Source: Musa acuminata AAA Group (Eukaryota; Streptophyta; Magnoliopsida; Zingiberales; Musaceae). From it: DNA of 64,000 nucleotides. How positions within the stretch are numbered: position 1 is the first letter of the stretch; the number at the start of each line of letters is the position of its first letter. Where the stretch lies: NCBI RefSeq assembly GCF_036884655.1, contig NC_088357.1:4207001-4271000 (forward strand). Direction: 5' to 3'. Under the pieces are notes generated by a model, which was not told where the DNA came from, made no database searches, and worked only from the letters and a program-made list of their open reading frames with translations. The translations under genes were made by a program, and so were the position numbers. Positions 41,989 to 54,372 of this stretch are shown here, piece after piece.

Positions 41989-44900
41989 CTAGAAATCAAG
42001 AGATGAACCTTTTGATGGCCCAGAACAAGTGCCAGATGTTGAATATGAAGTGCCGCTTGAAGCCTCTACAGGAGCTTGATTTAGACGTTCTAAGACCAGA
42101 GATCTCCGCTTCTGAAGCTTTAATGAGAATGTAGATGCCTCTAGCACCGTTGGAACCTGTTTGCATATAAAAAAAAAGTTGGAAGAAAAGATGAATAAAC
42201 AAATTCATCACTCGAATATTTGTTTTAGAAGTGTGACAGAAGAAAAGTTAGCAAATCTCACTACCACATGCTGATGCTAATGATGTTCTACGTCAAACCC
42301 GATTACACCGATTACCAGGATGTAACAAAAAAAATGATCAATGTTAGATTGACCTTGAAGCAGAACTCACGCTGGATAAAGCTCCAAATAGGAATTAACA
42401 AAACTTTTACAAAAGAACTTCCCTTAATACCTATCAGTTTGGTTGGCACTGGAGATGCATTTTAGTGGTTGCAACATAAGATCAAGGGCATTCAAATCCC
42501 TCTAGGCATATATTACAAAGAAATAATAACAAAATAATGACTCGAGGGAACATAACCAACACAAAAGTTGACCATGGAAATTAGAACAAAGTAATAACTT
42601 TAATGAACATGACCCTTAAATTACACAGCAGGTGGAGGTTTAGTTTAAAAGAAAGAAAACAATAATATGCATAACACAGTGGAACTACTAGGAATGAATT
42701 GTTCAAAATTAGAACATGTAACACTAATACCATTCATCATGAACTATCCAGAGCTAGCGCACAAATGTAAAAAACTGATGTGATGCACACAATACAAGTG
42801 TCATAAGGGAGAAAATAATGGGGAAATGAGCTACCTGCATGGGAGTCCTAATGTGATTATATGGGTATACAACTAGAATCATGAAATATATAATGTAAAA
42901 GATGGGACAAAGGAGAAGATGCAGCCAAGTGCCGGCAGATTTTTCAAGTGTCATGTTAAAGGGTCTGAATGAAATGGATATTGCAAATTGGTTTTCACAG
43001 GCATTTGCTAGGATCAGAAGGAACAGTGATGTAAAAACTGATACAGCTCTATCTGACCTTGTATAAGCTGAAGCTGAATCAGCTGAAGGCTACAATGTCA
43101 AATATGGTCAGCATGCAACCCTTAGTAGTTTTCTGTTGCCAGAAGCCACTATCCCTGGTAATTTAGTCTGAAATCTCAATGATTTAATCCATTTCCGACC
43201 ATATGGGCATCCCCTGACTGTGCTGACTTACACTCTCCACCTTGCCACTACCTCCTCCTGCATGGACATCCACTCTCCCCATCTTGGCTACACTTATATT
43301 GTCTCGGCATCACTTCCACTCAACCACTATCTATTTTTAATACTCTCCACCTAAATGTCTCGTTACTTGAGATATTCCAATATTTGTTGATGAGTCTTCG
43401 AAGACTTTCCAGTTTATAAAAAATATTTTTCCCTTCTTTCTCCCTCTTTCTAACCTCCTTCCGTTCCATCTCACTACCTGTGCTCCTCAAGGCCTTTAAG
43501 CCTTCCATTCTACCCCACTACCGGGAGCAACTAAAATTTCTCACTGCAACCTGAGTATCCCAGTAACCAATACAGATCAATCTTAAGTCCAGAATGAATA
43601 TCTCAAGTAAGCATCAGAGGTAAGTAGAAGTTTCAGGACCGGTGTTTGGTTTAGCTAAACAAATCTAGTTTATTCAAGTTCCAACAATGTAAGAAGTTAC
43701 TGATGATGTATAAGTCAAACTCTGTCTCAGAAAATAGCCAATTCTGTGAATATCTCAGAGGGTAATATCACTGAAAAGGGGTCAAGATTTTTAACTAATA
43801 GTGCTTGCAATGTTAAACATATGTAAATTACGTCCCTGCAAAAATATGTGAATATGTCCTAAGAGTTGTTGGCCAGCAAATAGACCCTAGAACACCTCCA
43901 TTTAAATGTCCTTAACTTTCACGATGCTTCAAAGAAAAATAAAATCCATTTTTTTCCTTAGCTTCAGTCAAGCAGTCAAAGACCATTTTCTTTAGCGAAG
44001 TTTTTATCCTACAGCAAAAAAGAATAAAAAAGAGGAGAGAAGCCACGTGCCACAAGTTACAGATTTCTATCTAATTATAACAACACGGAAACAGCACTTC
44101 AAATAATGAAAAGAGAATATAAGCAACTTAAGGCTCCATTTTCTTGTCAGAATCTGGTGGAGTTCATTAGTCGGCCACAAACTAAAATACAGACAATGAT
44201 AGGAAAAAAGAGCATGCAATATTCTTTTACCTGGCTATTGTTCTGAGCAACCTTGTGCACATGTAAAAGCCCTAACATATCTTGGTATCCTGTAAGGAGT
44301 TTAGCCATATCCTTATCTTCATCTGATGTGCAAAAAGGAAAAAAATTGGAAATAAGACCAGGCGATCCAATCAATTGAGGGCATAAAAAAAACGAAGCAC
44401 TTAAACATGCCTGGAATTGCTCTGACAGACAACAATGTATCTGCCAGGTGCTGCCATCTCTTCAGAAATGCAGGCGAAAGAAATGAAGTGGGAAACGTTA
44501 CCACAGCAACCACATTTGAAGAACGAATAATTGATCTCAGAAACCTGATAAAGGCAACCAAGTCCCAGTCCTACAATTGCATGTCAATATAATTAGAATA
44601 AAAATACTTTTTTTTGTCAAACTAACACATCTAAAAGACAATGATACTTATATTCTACAAAGTAACTGGAAATTGAATCTTTTGGCTAAGCGTAAGCAAT
44701 TATACACACCATTTCAGCGTAACCACATTGTGGAGCACACAATGACTGAATAGCAATACGACCAGCACTTAAGTTGCCACCATCAGACCTAGATGCAAAA
44801 CAAATGAATTGTCAAATCAACAAAAACAGTAGTACCTATTTCCAGCCAGCAGGGCAAGTATGGAAGGCATAGAAATTTGTCATTATGCTTTTGGTTCAAG

Positions 44901-46873
44901 AAGTAACTAAATGAGCCTGACATCTAGGAATGCATCAACTTAAAATTAAATTGCCTTTCTGGGAACAATTAATAGTCATAATTTGTTACTCTAAATTTAT
45001 CATTCAATCTTTCAGCGTAACCACATTGTGGAGCACACAATGACTGAATAGCAATACGACCAGCACTTAAGTTGCCACCATCAGACCTAGATGCAAAACA
45101 AATGAATTGTCAAATCAACAAAAACAGTAGTATCTATTTCCAGCCAGCAGGGCAAGTATGGAAGGCATAGAAAATTGTCATTATGCTTTTGGTTCAAGAA
45201 GTAACTAAATGAGCCTGACATCTAGGAATGCATCAACTTAAAATTAAATTGCCTTTCTGGGAACAATTAATAGTCATAATTTGTTACTCTAAATTTATCA
45301 TTCAATCTTTCATTATTCATGCATATTCTACGCACTTGTTCTCCATTGACAGTAATTTAACAAAACATTGATTACCATAATACTATTTTCTCAATGAACA
45401 CTTAATTGTTAATTCCTTTCAAAAGAGTGCAACACAAAACCCTTTAAGCCAAATATTGGAATTGGTTCTAGTTGTCAAAAATTGAACTTTTATCACTAGC
45501 ATCCATAATTAAACTTGGATTAATTGTCTATTGAAACATAGATAAAGCATCGCCTGGTTTATCTTATTTGACATGAAACATCACTTCAGTAGGGAAACTG
45601 ATGATTAACTTGTTTAGCCCACGCCAAGAAGCAAAAGAAGTAACACCTCTAAGATGGAGAATCTCAAGAAAAGCATGTATGAACAAGTGGGAATCTGTTT
45701 CAAAGTCTTTATTTTCTTCATTACCATCATCGAAAAGTAAACATTGTTTTCATTTAACAAGAATGATCCAAATAAAATGATAAATTTTGATCTGTCGGAT
45801 GTGTCATCAGACAAGAAAAAGATTGCTATTGAGCGCAAAAGAGATCTACCATGAGAACAGGCAACTGATATTCATCGAATCATGACTAGAAAGTGTAACA
45901 TCACCAACAGCACATTCATGTATAAAATTCTTATTTCTATACGTGGTATATGAACTGGAAGAATGGGTCATACCGTGGAAGTCCAGATAAAAAGTTTGAA
46001 CATCGATTACGGAGTATGGTTAGATGTGGAATATCTTGAATACTCATGCTTTCAATATACTGGACATGCTGTCTTTCAAGGGTCTTTCGCAGATCAAAGT
46101 CATTGCTGAATTCCTGCTTAACATCTGCAGATACAATTTATTATCATTTTAGTATTAGCAAACTATCTTATCCAATAAAAAAGATGTCTTTCTTCGAGTG
46201 ACCAACCTCTGTTATGATTCTGAGAAGACTGTTGGTCCCCGAAATACTTCTTATACTGCCAAGCTATGCGCAAACCCTTCTCCTGCACCCCATCGACCAT
46301 ACATACTACTTGAAGATTGAATAAAAGATAAAAAGCAGATATTGAGATGCAGAGGGAGAGGTACCTGATCTTGCTGATTGTGGTCGACAAGGGTGTCTCG
46401 TTGCCTGTGCTCCTTGGACGAGGAGACAGGCGAAGGCAACGTGCCAAGAAACGCCCTCGGGTCCCTCAGAGGGCTGGCGAAGAGGACGGGCTGCCGATGG
46501 ACAACGCCCTGGGACATGAAGTTCCGAAGGAGGAGGAGATGGTGGGGCGCGTCGGCGTCCTCCATCACCATCACCAACGATCCCAAAAGGAACCCGCCCC
46601 CAAGGATTCCTGCAACAGCAGTACACGAGCGTTAGGAGGAACCCTAACACTGTCGTGAGACATCGAGGCGACGTAGACGAGAGAGAGCGAGGGGACAGTA
46701 CTATCGAGGTCTGGGATTCCAGATGAGACAAAGGTGGCGCCATTAGGGCCGAGTTTGACGCCAGGGTTCGGAGGCGAGGGCAGCACCGCCGAGGGCGACG
46801 ACCGGGCTCGCGAGAAGCTACTGGTGTTGGCGCTCCTAGCGCCCTGAAGACGGCCGTCCGCCGCCGTCGCCAT
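41989..46873 (-). CDS. ELP4: Elongator complex protein 4 (ELP4/PAXNEB)
   Basis: Subunit of the Elp4-Elp5-Elp6 RecA-like subcomplex of Elongator, which supports wobble-uridine modification of tRNA. Coding exons: 46873-46702, 46609-46365, 46282-46207, 46124-45974, 44788-44710, 44570-44411, 44322-44231 and 42156-41989, giving 380 residues. The family is shown by [73 protein letters not shown] and [18 protein letters not shown]. Intron 6 starts with GC (CCAG|GCATGT): the alternative GT four bases downstream would bring a stop. Exon 5 lies inside a 298-bp tandem duplication; the other copy (45086-45010) keeps the acceptor but has lost its donor. The gene is divergent from the receptor kinase. Confidence 0.93.
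44712..45307. repeat. 298-bp tandem duplication containing ELP4 exon 5
   Basis: 44712-45009 and 45010-45307 are identical by eye except for two substitutions (C/T in the agtaycta stretch, T/A in the tagaaaw stretch). Each unit begins with TTTCA, and a third TTTCA follows at 45308-45312, so the junctions share five bases. There are no indels. Confidence 0.95.
45010..45086 (-). pseudogene. Duplicated ELP4 exon 5 lacking its splice donor
   Basis: On the minus strand the copy keeps ctag|GTCTGATGG at its 5' border. The true exon ends GCTGAAATG|GTGTGT, whereas here the breakpoint gives GCTGAAAGATTGAATG. Reading on reaches a stop 15 codons after the breakpoint (ending VTNYDY). Using it before the intact exon would also break the frame, so correct mRNA must skip it. 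Confidence 0.85.
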
Positions 46874-48150
46874 TACTTCTCGGGTTCTCTTCCGCTCGTC
46901 CGTTGCCTTCACTCTCAAGCCGAGAGCACCGCCGTGCCCGCACCAATCGGAACCGGTATCGTATCGGCCCAAACGACAGCCCAAGAGATATGCATTGGTG
47001 GATGGACGGCCTCGATCGCGTTGGAAGATGACAGTTTGGAAACTGACCCAAGCCCATGTTAATTTGAACCTGACCCGACTCAAACAAAACCCAGCCCAAC
47101 CCAATCAACCTTAAACCGGACCCGACCCGACCCGACCCAATACTGTTTCTTAACCGCGACTGTATCCCGACGTAAGTCATGATCCTCGTAGTCAAACACG
47201 AGCGAAGTCACGACAAGAACGAGTTATCTATCCCTCCTTCACTGCCCGTGACCTGTTCGCGTAAATGCCTCGTACAGAAAGGACACATTTGTTCCTCTCC
47301 CAGTGCTTGAAGCGAAACCATCGAAAGGAACCAAGCATTCAATGGAGATGGGAACAGCAACTCGGTGGTGAGACCGGCCGGCGGTCACAAGCTGTAATCC
47401 ATGCATCCCCGATTTGCCTCCTCAACAACTCAGCCAACCTGCAGAGAGAGAGAGAGAGAGAGTGTGTGTGTGTGGTTCATATGATGCACCTGATCCTCTC
47501 CATTCTTTTCCCTGGACTTTGTGGGTCATTAGCTATCCCCGAGCTGTCACGATAGCTACAGCTCTGGAGTGGCTTGGGCGTGGGGAGCATGTGACCAAAA
47601 CGTCTTTCTCCCATTCGCGACAACGAGGAGGAGGTGGACCATCGAAGGCAATGATATCTCCACAGCGGCCTGCTGTTTCAGCCAGGCTAAGTTACAGCGT
47701 ATGATAGCCATCCCTGTTGTGGTTCCCTCGCAGGCACGGCTCGTGGGGAGTGGAAATGATGAAGGTGGCTCTGTTTTCCCCCCATCTCGTGCAAGGAATC
47801 AGTCCATCTTTTTCACGGAGGAAAGAAAAGGAGGCAGGCGGTGAGGAGAGACGACGAGAGAGCATTGCAGGAAGGTGATGCATTGAATGGTCCTTCTTGT
47901 GGTAACTGTTCAAAGAGCTTTCTCGCGTCGTTAATACCTAAATGTAGATATATGTTGACCGTTGACTCGCTTCGATGTTATTAGGACACACCAAATGGTC
48001 GTAGTCAGATATAGCCGTTATGAGGGTAGGTTGGTCTTTTAACCGCACAGTGCAAGGCAGTCGGATTTGGTCGTGCAGTGGAGGGAGGACAAAATGGTAA
48101 ATTCAGTAACGGCAGACAGCAAGCTGGATTTGGAGTTTTTTGTCCCACCG
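46874..48150. other. ELP4 / receptor-kinase divergent spacer
   Basis: The first 100-200 bases are the ELP4 leader and promoter. Repeated gacccgaccc-type units occur near 47112-47140. No other gene is recognised; open frames at 47265-47913 lack any family resemblance. Confidence 0.5.
47443..47474. repeat. Compound (GA)n(GT)n microsatellite
   Basis: About 10 GA units followed by 6 GT units. Confidence 0.85.
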
Positions 48151-49296
48151 TGTTGACCTCATCCTCTCACTCTCTCTCTACTTTTCTTCTCATTTAATTC
48201 TTTTTCTCTACCATTAATCCCATTTTTAATGTATTCCTTCCTCTAATTTCCAACCTCCACGTTAGATGCCAACCCTGCAACCCCTCTCTAGCTTGCTTTC
48301 CCTTCCACTGCTCTCTTCCTCTGCCACACCTTTGTCTCTCTTTCCACACATCTTACTATCTCGGGCTTTGGCTTCCCCATTCTCTTAGCAACGTAGAAGA
48401 AGAGAAGACAAAAAAAAAAAAAAATCCAATTTTTCCACAGATTTTGCCTTCTTTCTCTGAGTTCTTAAAGGTTGGGGTGGAAGTGGTTCTTCCTGCGGCC
48501 TTCTTTTGCTTCAGTAGGTTGTAAGCTAGACCTTTCTTGTCACTCTTGGCTTGGTTCTTTGATTCTTCTCTGACCACGCTTCTCCTTGGTTTCTTGCTAG
48601 GGTAACTGCGCTCGAGGTTCTTTGATTCTTCATCGGTTGAGGATGCTCTTTATTTGGGCTTCGCGATATCATCAAGATTAGACCATCAAAAAGGTTTTTT
48701 TTTCCTTTCTATTGGATTTTTGGATTTATTTTTCCCTTATGTTGCTATATGCATCACAATTCTTCTCTTGATGGTTATGGGATTATCTCTAGATTTTCTT
48801 TTTCCATGTACTTGTTTTTAGGGGTTATTGCACGATCCCTAATTATGGACTTCTGGAAACAAAACTCTCGTATTGCTGATACTTCATTCAAAGCTTTGAA
48901 TTAGTGATTCAGTGGGAGTTAATGTTTCCTTTAGTACCATAGATTATACTGTGTTGTTTATGTTTGTGACCAAAAATGTTATGGACTTGGTTGTTTTATC
49001 GTTATATTTCATGCGACATAAATTCTGAGAATATGTTCGGTTATAAGCTTGGTTTATGCTGGATAAGTTGCATTATGACTCGTTACAATAGAAGGAAAAT
49101 ATTCCTTAGATTTCACAAAAAAAATTGAGAATGATTCATGGTCGACAATGTAGGTAACTGCTTAGCATCCCATCAAAAACCTGCAGGTTTTCGATCCATG
49201 GATGCTAGCATTTAGCAGATTCATGCGTCTGTGAAAAGGGTAATTTTTGGGTTCAGTGTCAGGTAATAACGTGCTCTTTGATTTTCAGGAAGAAGA
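48150..49296 (+). other. Receptor-kinase promoter, 5' leader and leader intron
   Basis: CT-rich sequence at 48150-48360 suits a core promoter and leader. The coding start is preceded by gattttcag at 49281-49289, a good acceptor seven bases before the ATG, so an intron in the leader is likely. Its donor is not fixed by sequence alone. Confidence 0.4.
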
Positions 49297-52225
49297 ATGT
49301 CATCTGGTGATTCTCTAAATGCTGAATTATCTGAGAAGACACCAGTCCTTGGCCTGAGACTTTGGGTTGTGATTGGCATCTCGGTAGGTGTGTTGATTGT
49401 CTTCATTCTCTGTATCCTATCCATATGGGTTACATCTCGTCGGAAGACAAGCAGAACCTTTGACAAATTACCAGTATCGCAAATTCCCAATGTCTCAAAG
49501 GAGATTACAGTAGACAGAGTTGGTACACATAGTCTTGCTCAGAGTCTCCAAGAGCATGAGGGACCATTCTTCTCCTCCTATGACAAGTTTAGTGAGAAAG
49601 ACTCTGGAAAGAAGCTCGCACATTTAACAATGAGTAAATCTAGTGATGCTGACAATATGAGCCAATGCAGCTCAGTTCACCACAATGACAGGGTTGGGAG
49701 TTCATATTCTGGTGATGAAGGTAGCTCAGGACATGCAAGAAAACCGTACTCGCCATACAGTCGTGTCTCTGCATCTCCTTTGATTGGCTTGCCAGAGTTC
49801 TCGCATCTGGGATGGGGCCACTGGTTCACTCTACGGGATCTCGAGAATGCTACAAATCGTTTTTCAAAGGAAAATATCCTTGGGGAGGGCGGATATGGTA
49901 TTGTTTATCGAGGCTGTCTGGTCAATGGAACTGAAGTTGCAGTCAAGAGGCTTCTAAACAATCTGTAAGTTATATTTATAGGTTCACTATTTATGATTTT
50001 TCACTGAAAACAGACATTGTTCTTTCACATAGATAATTTAATTTTGTGAGTTTTGGGTTTTCCAGGGGACAAGCAGAGAAAGAATTCAGAGTGGAAGTGG
50101 AAGCTATTGGTCATGTCCGGCATAAGAATTTAGTCAGGCTTTTGGGATATTGTATAGAAGGAACTCATAGGTGGACATTTGTTATTATGTGCTTGCTTTA
50201 CTATTATATTTTACCTTGTCAGATAAATAAGCACCTAAAATACAATTTATATCCAAGTATAGAGGATGATTTCCCATCTATTCATGGGCAGCTATAGATC
50301 AAACGGTAAGCTTGCTATTGTAACCAATTTTTGTTCATACTAAATGAAGATCTCTTGACCCAACGGCCTTTGGGATATTGTATGGAAGGAATTCATGGGT
50401 GAACACTTGTTCTTATGTGCTTGCTTTACTATTGAATTTTACCTTGTCAAATAAAAGGAGCACCTAAAATACATTTTATATCCAAGTACAGAGGATGATT
50501 TCCCATCTATTGATAAGTAGCTATAGATCAAACAATAATATCGATGCTGTAACCAATTCTATACATACTACATGGAAGAATCTCTTCTATTGTTTGACAA
50601 ACCAGAGCAATCTGGTGAGATGTAAACAAACTTATAATCTATGATTGGTTACTTGATTCTCAACAACCTAGTGTTGCAAAATTTGGTCATAATCAATCAT
50701 ATTTTGGAAAAGAAATATATATTTTCCTTGTCAATGGTTTTATAAATAGGCCATTTGTTGTTGAAAGAATATGACACTAGTACGGCACATACACAGAACT
50801 TCTTTAAAAAGAGAAAAAAAAAGACATGCAGCTTGACATAGTATTATGTTGAATAATCTCATCTTTTATATTGCCTAATATGTGTAGGATGCTTGTGTAT
50901 GAGTATGTCAACAATGGAAACTTAGAGCAATGGCTTCATGGAGCTTTGCATCAACATGGTGTTCTTAGTTGGGAGAACCGCATGAAGGTTATCCTAGGCA
51001 CTTCAAAGGCGTAAGTCTGGACATTAAGATTATACTTGTATCACTGTTAGTCTTCTTTATATTTTGATCTCATATCGACTCAAATATTAACCATTAGGTG
51101 ATTTTTAGTTAACTAATTTGTGTGATTGTATGGCTTTACAGCCTTGCTTATTTGCATGAAGCCATTGAACCAAAGGTTGTTCACCGTGATATAAAATCAA
51201 GTAACATCTTAATCGATGAAGAATATAATGGAAAGGTATCCGACTTTGGACTGGCTAAGCTCCTTGGTTCCGGCAAAAGCCATGTTACTACTAGAGTGAT
51301 GGGAACATTTGGGTATGCTGGCTTTCCCTTGATGTTTGTGCTAAGTTGCATCTTATAATTAAAGAGGCTCTTAGTATTTAGTACTTATCTAAAAGACAAT
51401 CAATTTCTAAGCATGCAGAAGTTTTATTTCTGTTTACTGCAGGTATGTGGCTCCTGAATATGCTAATACTGGACTTCTGAATGAGAAGAGTGATGTTTAC
51501 AGTTTTGGAGTATTGTTATTGGAAACCGTTACTGGCAGGGATCCTGTTGATCATGGCAGGCCTTCAAATGAGGTACGTCTTTCAAACTCTGGATGCAAGG
51601 ATAACAGCTGAATTGTTCATGTCCTTTCTACTGGTGCGGTAACTTCTGAACTAGGGAACTACTTGTATTTGTATATACGTAGGTGTCCCCAGTGGAATAT
51701 AAGGCCAATGGATCAGCTTCATAACCGGCAAACTGACTGCAATTATGTATTCTTACACTTGTGTTACCTAGTTCTGCTATGCTTAACTGTCCCATTTGAC
51801 AGGTGAATCTTGTGGAGTGGCTCAAATTGATGGTTGGAAATAGGAGAACAGAGGAAGTGGTGGATCCAAATCTTGATCTTAAACCACCTACACGGGCTCT
51901 TAAGCGTGCTCTGTTAGTTGCTCTGAAATGTCTTGATCCCGACTCTGACAAAAGGCCCAACATGGGTCAGGTTGTTCGAATGCTAGAAGCGGATGAAGTC
52001 AGTTTTAACCCACAAATCTTTTTATTATTCTGTTTATTCATGTTTTGTGGCAGAATGAAATACTGATGCTTACTTATTTTCTTCCCCAAAAAGGACCGGA
52101 AAAGCCGACGGAATCGTGCAGCAAGCATGGAGATCGAGTCTTTGAAGGAGAGTAACTGTTCAAGTGATCTAGAAAATAAAGTAGCTGGATCAGATAATTG
52201 GTCATGTGAGAGATTCCATGCATAA
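49297..52225 (+). CDS. Receptor-like Ser/Thr protein kinase with minimal ectodomain (At5g18500/At2g42960 type)
   Basis: Plasma-membrane kinase of the plant RLK/Pelle family. Exons: 49297-49964, 50066-50170, 50888-51010, 51142-51312, 51443-51572, 51803-51997 and 52094-52225, all GT-AG and in phase, giving 507 residues. Only about 20 residues precede one membrane span (about 22-45, [20 protein letters not shown]), followed by a Ser-rich juxtamembrane region and the kinase. GEGGYG is at about 196-201, the catalytic lysine is K217, HRDIKSSN starts at 313 (an RD kinase) and DFG is at 333-335. [22 protein letters not shown] and the [15 protein letters not shown] end are typical of this small subfamily, whose members are about 500 residues. 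With no ligand-binding domain, it probably works with a co-receptor. Intron 2 carries an old tandem duplication that includes the tail of exon 2. Confidence 0.93.
50142..50595. repeat. Diverged tandem duplication (228-bp period) copying the tail of receptor-kinase exon 2
   Basis: gggatattgtat at 50144 recurs at 50372. The two units stay alignable through catttgttmttatgtgcttg, ggatgatttcccatctatt and ctatagatcaaac to about 50595. Copy 2 holds a decayed version of the exon end ([14 protein letters not shown]) with small changes and indels. Confidence 0.8.
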
Positions 52226-54117
52226 GTAATGGTCATCAGATGGCGTGCATCAGCAAATCAATCATCGGCATTGTCTCTTTGCTAACGAAGACGAAAAAGT
52301 TCCACCAACTGTTATTCCACAGGCATGGATGCAAGAAGATAGATGGTGTCAGAGTGAAAGCTTGTCATTTTGGGTTCTGGAGCTGTGCCCAATTTCTGCT
52401 TCCAGCATGAAAGGTGAGGAGATAAAAGAAGAGGCACTCAATACCCAGTTAGATATCCTGTACAGATTATCCATGTACAATTTCAAGTTCTCTCGCATCG
52501 TTATCTATAATTTTTTGGTTAATTTTTCCCACTGTTCCTGACTCTTTGCTGATCTTGCATTTATTTTGTCTCTGATAAAAGCATGATCATAATTTCTTTA
52601 TATTTTGGCTGAAGTTGCTTTTTCTTTATAGGTGTAGATGCCTTGCTCTATTATGATGTCTCCATCTGATTAGTGAATATGTTCCTGGCTTTATCAAAAA
52701 TAAGTCTGAATTTGATCAGAACAGTGAATGATGTTAGACTTCATATAGTCATTAAGCTTGTTGAAGAAGCATTAATGATGAAGAATGACTGTCACATAGA
52801 AACATAGCAATATGTCTACTGAACCAACTACATGGAATTGCATCTTCACTTCAAATGTAAATACTTACTGTTTCAGCAACAAAAGACTGTTCCATCTCTT
52901 TTTACTGTTTATGCTAAATGCTGAAGGATACTACTATTCACTTAATTATACCCTCATAATATTTCTGGGGTAGAGGTTGTATAGCATGCTGGTGTCAGCA
53001 GACATACATGGAAAGCCCTTAAAACATGGAATTGACAGCAAAAGTAACAGTTGATAATATGTTGTGCCAAACCTCTATCCTCAAGACTCAGATGACATCT
53101 TTTCTTGAGACTTTTAGAGAATGAGAAGAGGTTGAAGACATCCCATGAATGTACAGCATTCCACTGGAGATGGAAGAAGAACAGAGCACAGAGTACCAAA
53201 TTATAGCAGAAACAAAGATGATGAATTAGAGCATTGCTTCCTTTGATAACATCCACAAACCTTTTTTACCTTGAAATTTGTGTCAGGCTTCTGAAAAAGA
53301 AGTTCTCTTTTTTATTATCCAAAGCTCAATACATTGATATCAATTCTTTTCTTCAAAATGCACATAAGCCCTTCAAAAGTTTGTGGTTTTTGTCAGAATA
53401 TAATCTTTATGTTGTTAACTATATATGAGATGTTAATAAAATGTATCTAGCAAAGTCATTACCTCCACATCTTTAACCTTGACTTGAAAACATAATTGGA
53501 ATGCTTGATGCCAAATTGGATCCTTGAGACTCAATTTAGATGATCCATCAATACCAAGTGACCAATACATAAACAAATACCATCAATACCAAGTCAATGT
53601 GACATAATTAAAAGTATTAATTCTCAAATAGCATATGCAAAACTTGATTAAGGAGAAAGTTAGGTTAAGCTAATGATATCATCAACCAAAATAGTAGTAG
53701 GAGATTGCTATTGACATTTTTTTTTGTTTTTACTATTAGCAATCATAAAATATAATTTTACTAAATACAACACCTCAATTATCAATTATTATTATTTTAG
53801 ATAATTTATTTCATCTATCGATCAATCAGACATCGAAACTCTAAAAAGAGAATGGAAGGGAAAGAAAAATTGATGTGAAAAAGAGTAGAAACAGTTGAAG
53901 TGATAACTTAAGATATTTACATCCGATTCATAGATGTGTTTCTTAGAAATATTAAAAGTTCGATTGTAAATAGAAAAAAAATTGCTAAGCCTCCTAAACT
54001 AAAGATGCTTTACACTGTGTCTGCGGGCGATCCCACCTGATCTATCATCCATCTCCAGATAACAAATGGCATGCTTTGATTGGTGAACGGAGGAACAACC
54101 GGAAGACGTAGGATATT
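52226..54117. other. Spacer between receptor kinase and Lhcb1
   Basis: 52226 to about 52700 probably includes the kinase 3' UTR. The rest is AT-rich with no recognised gene. The open frames at 53999-54226 (-) come from the GA tract. Confidence 0.5.
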
Positions 54118-54125
54118 GAGAGAGA

Positions 54126-54159
<34 letters not shown>
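54118..54159. repeat. (GA)n microsatellite upstream of Lhcb1
   Basis: About 20 GA units with one interruption, ending about 60 bp before the CCAAT box of the next gene. Confidence 0.9.
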
Positions 54160-54222
54160 CCAAATGAAGCCTGACGACCGAGGAGTTGTCACACATCTGG
54201 TTGAGTTGTGTGCAGGACTGAG

Positions 54223-54297
54223 CCAATGAGAAGATGGACGAAGATATGAATGAGATAAGCGTTCGTATCTCTTCTAATCTCCCCCGTGCTATTTAAA
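54223..54297 (+). promoter_or_regulatory. Lhcb1 promoter: CCAAT, I-box (GATAAG), TATA
   Basis: CCAAT at 54223-54227, GATAAG at 54254-54259 and TATTTAAA at 54290-54297 occur in the order and spacing typical of light-regulated Cab promoters. The TATA box is 76 bp before the ATG. Light control is inferred from this arrangement. Confidence 0.75.
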
Positions 54298-54372
54298 CGT
54301 CTCTCCGCTCTCCATCCCCTCACCACCAGCAGCTAAAGTTCACTCCGCAGGCCCCACCTCAAGAACTCCTCC

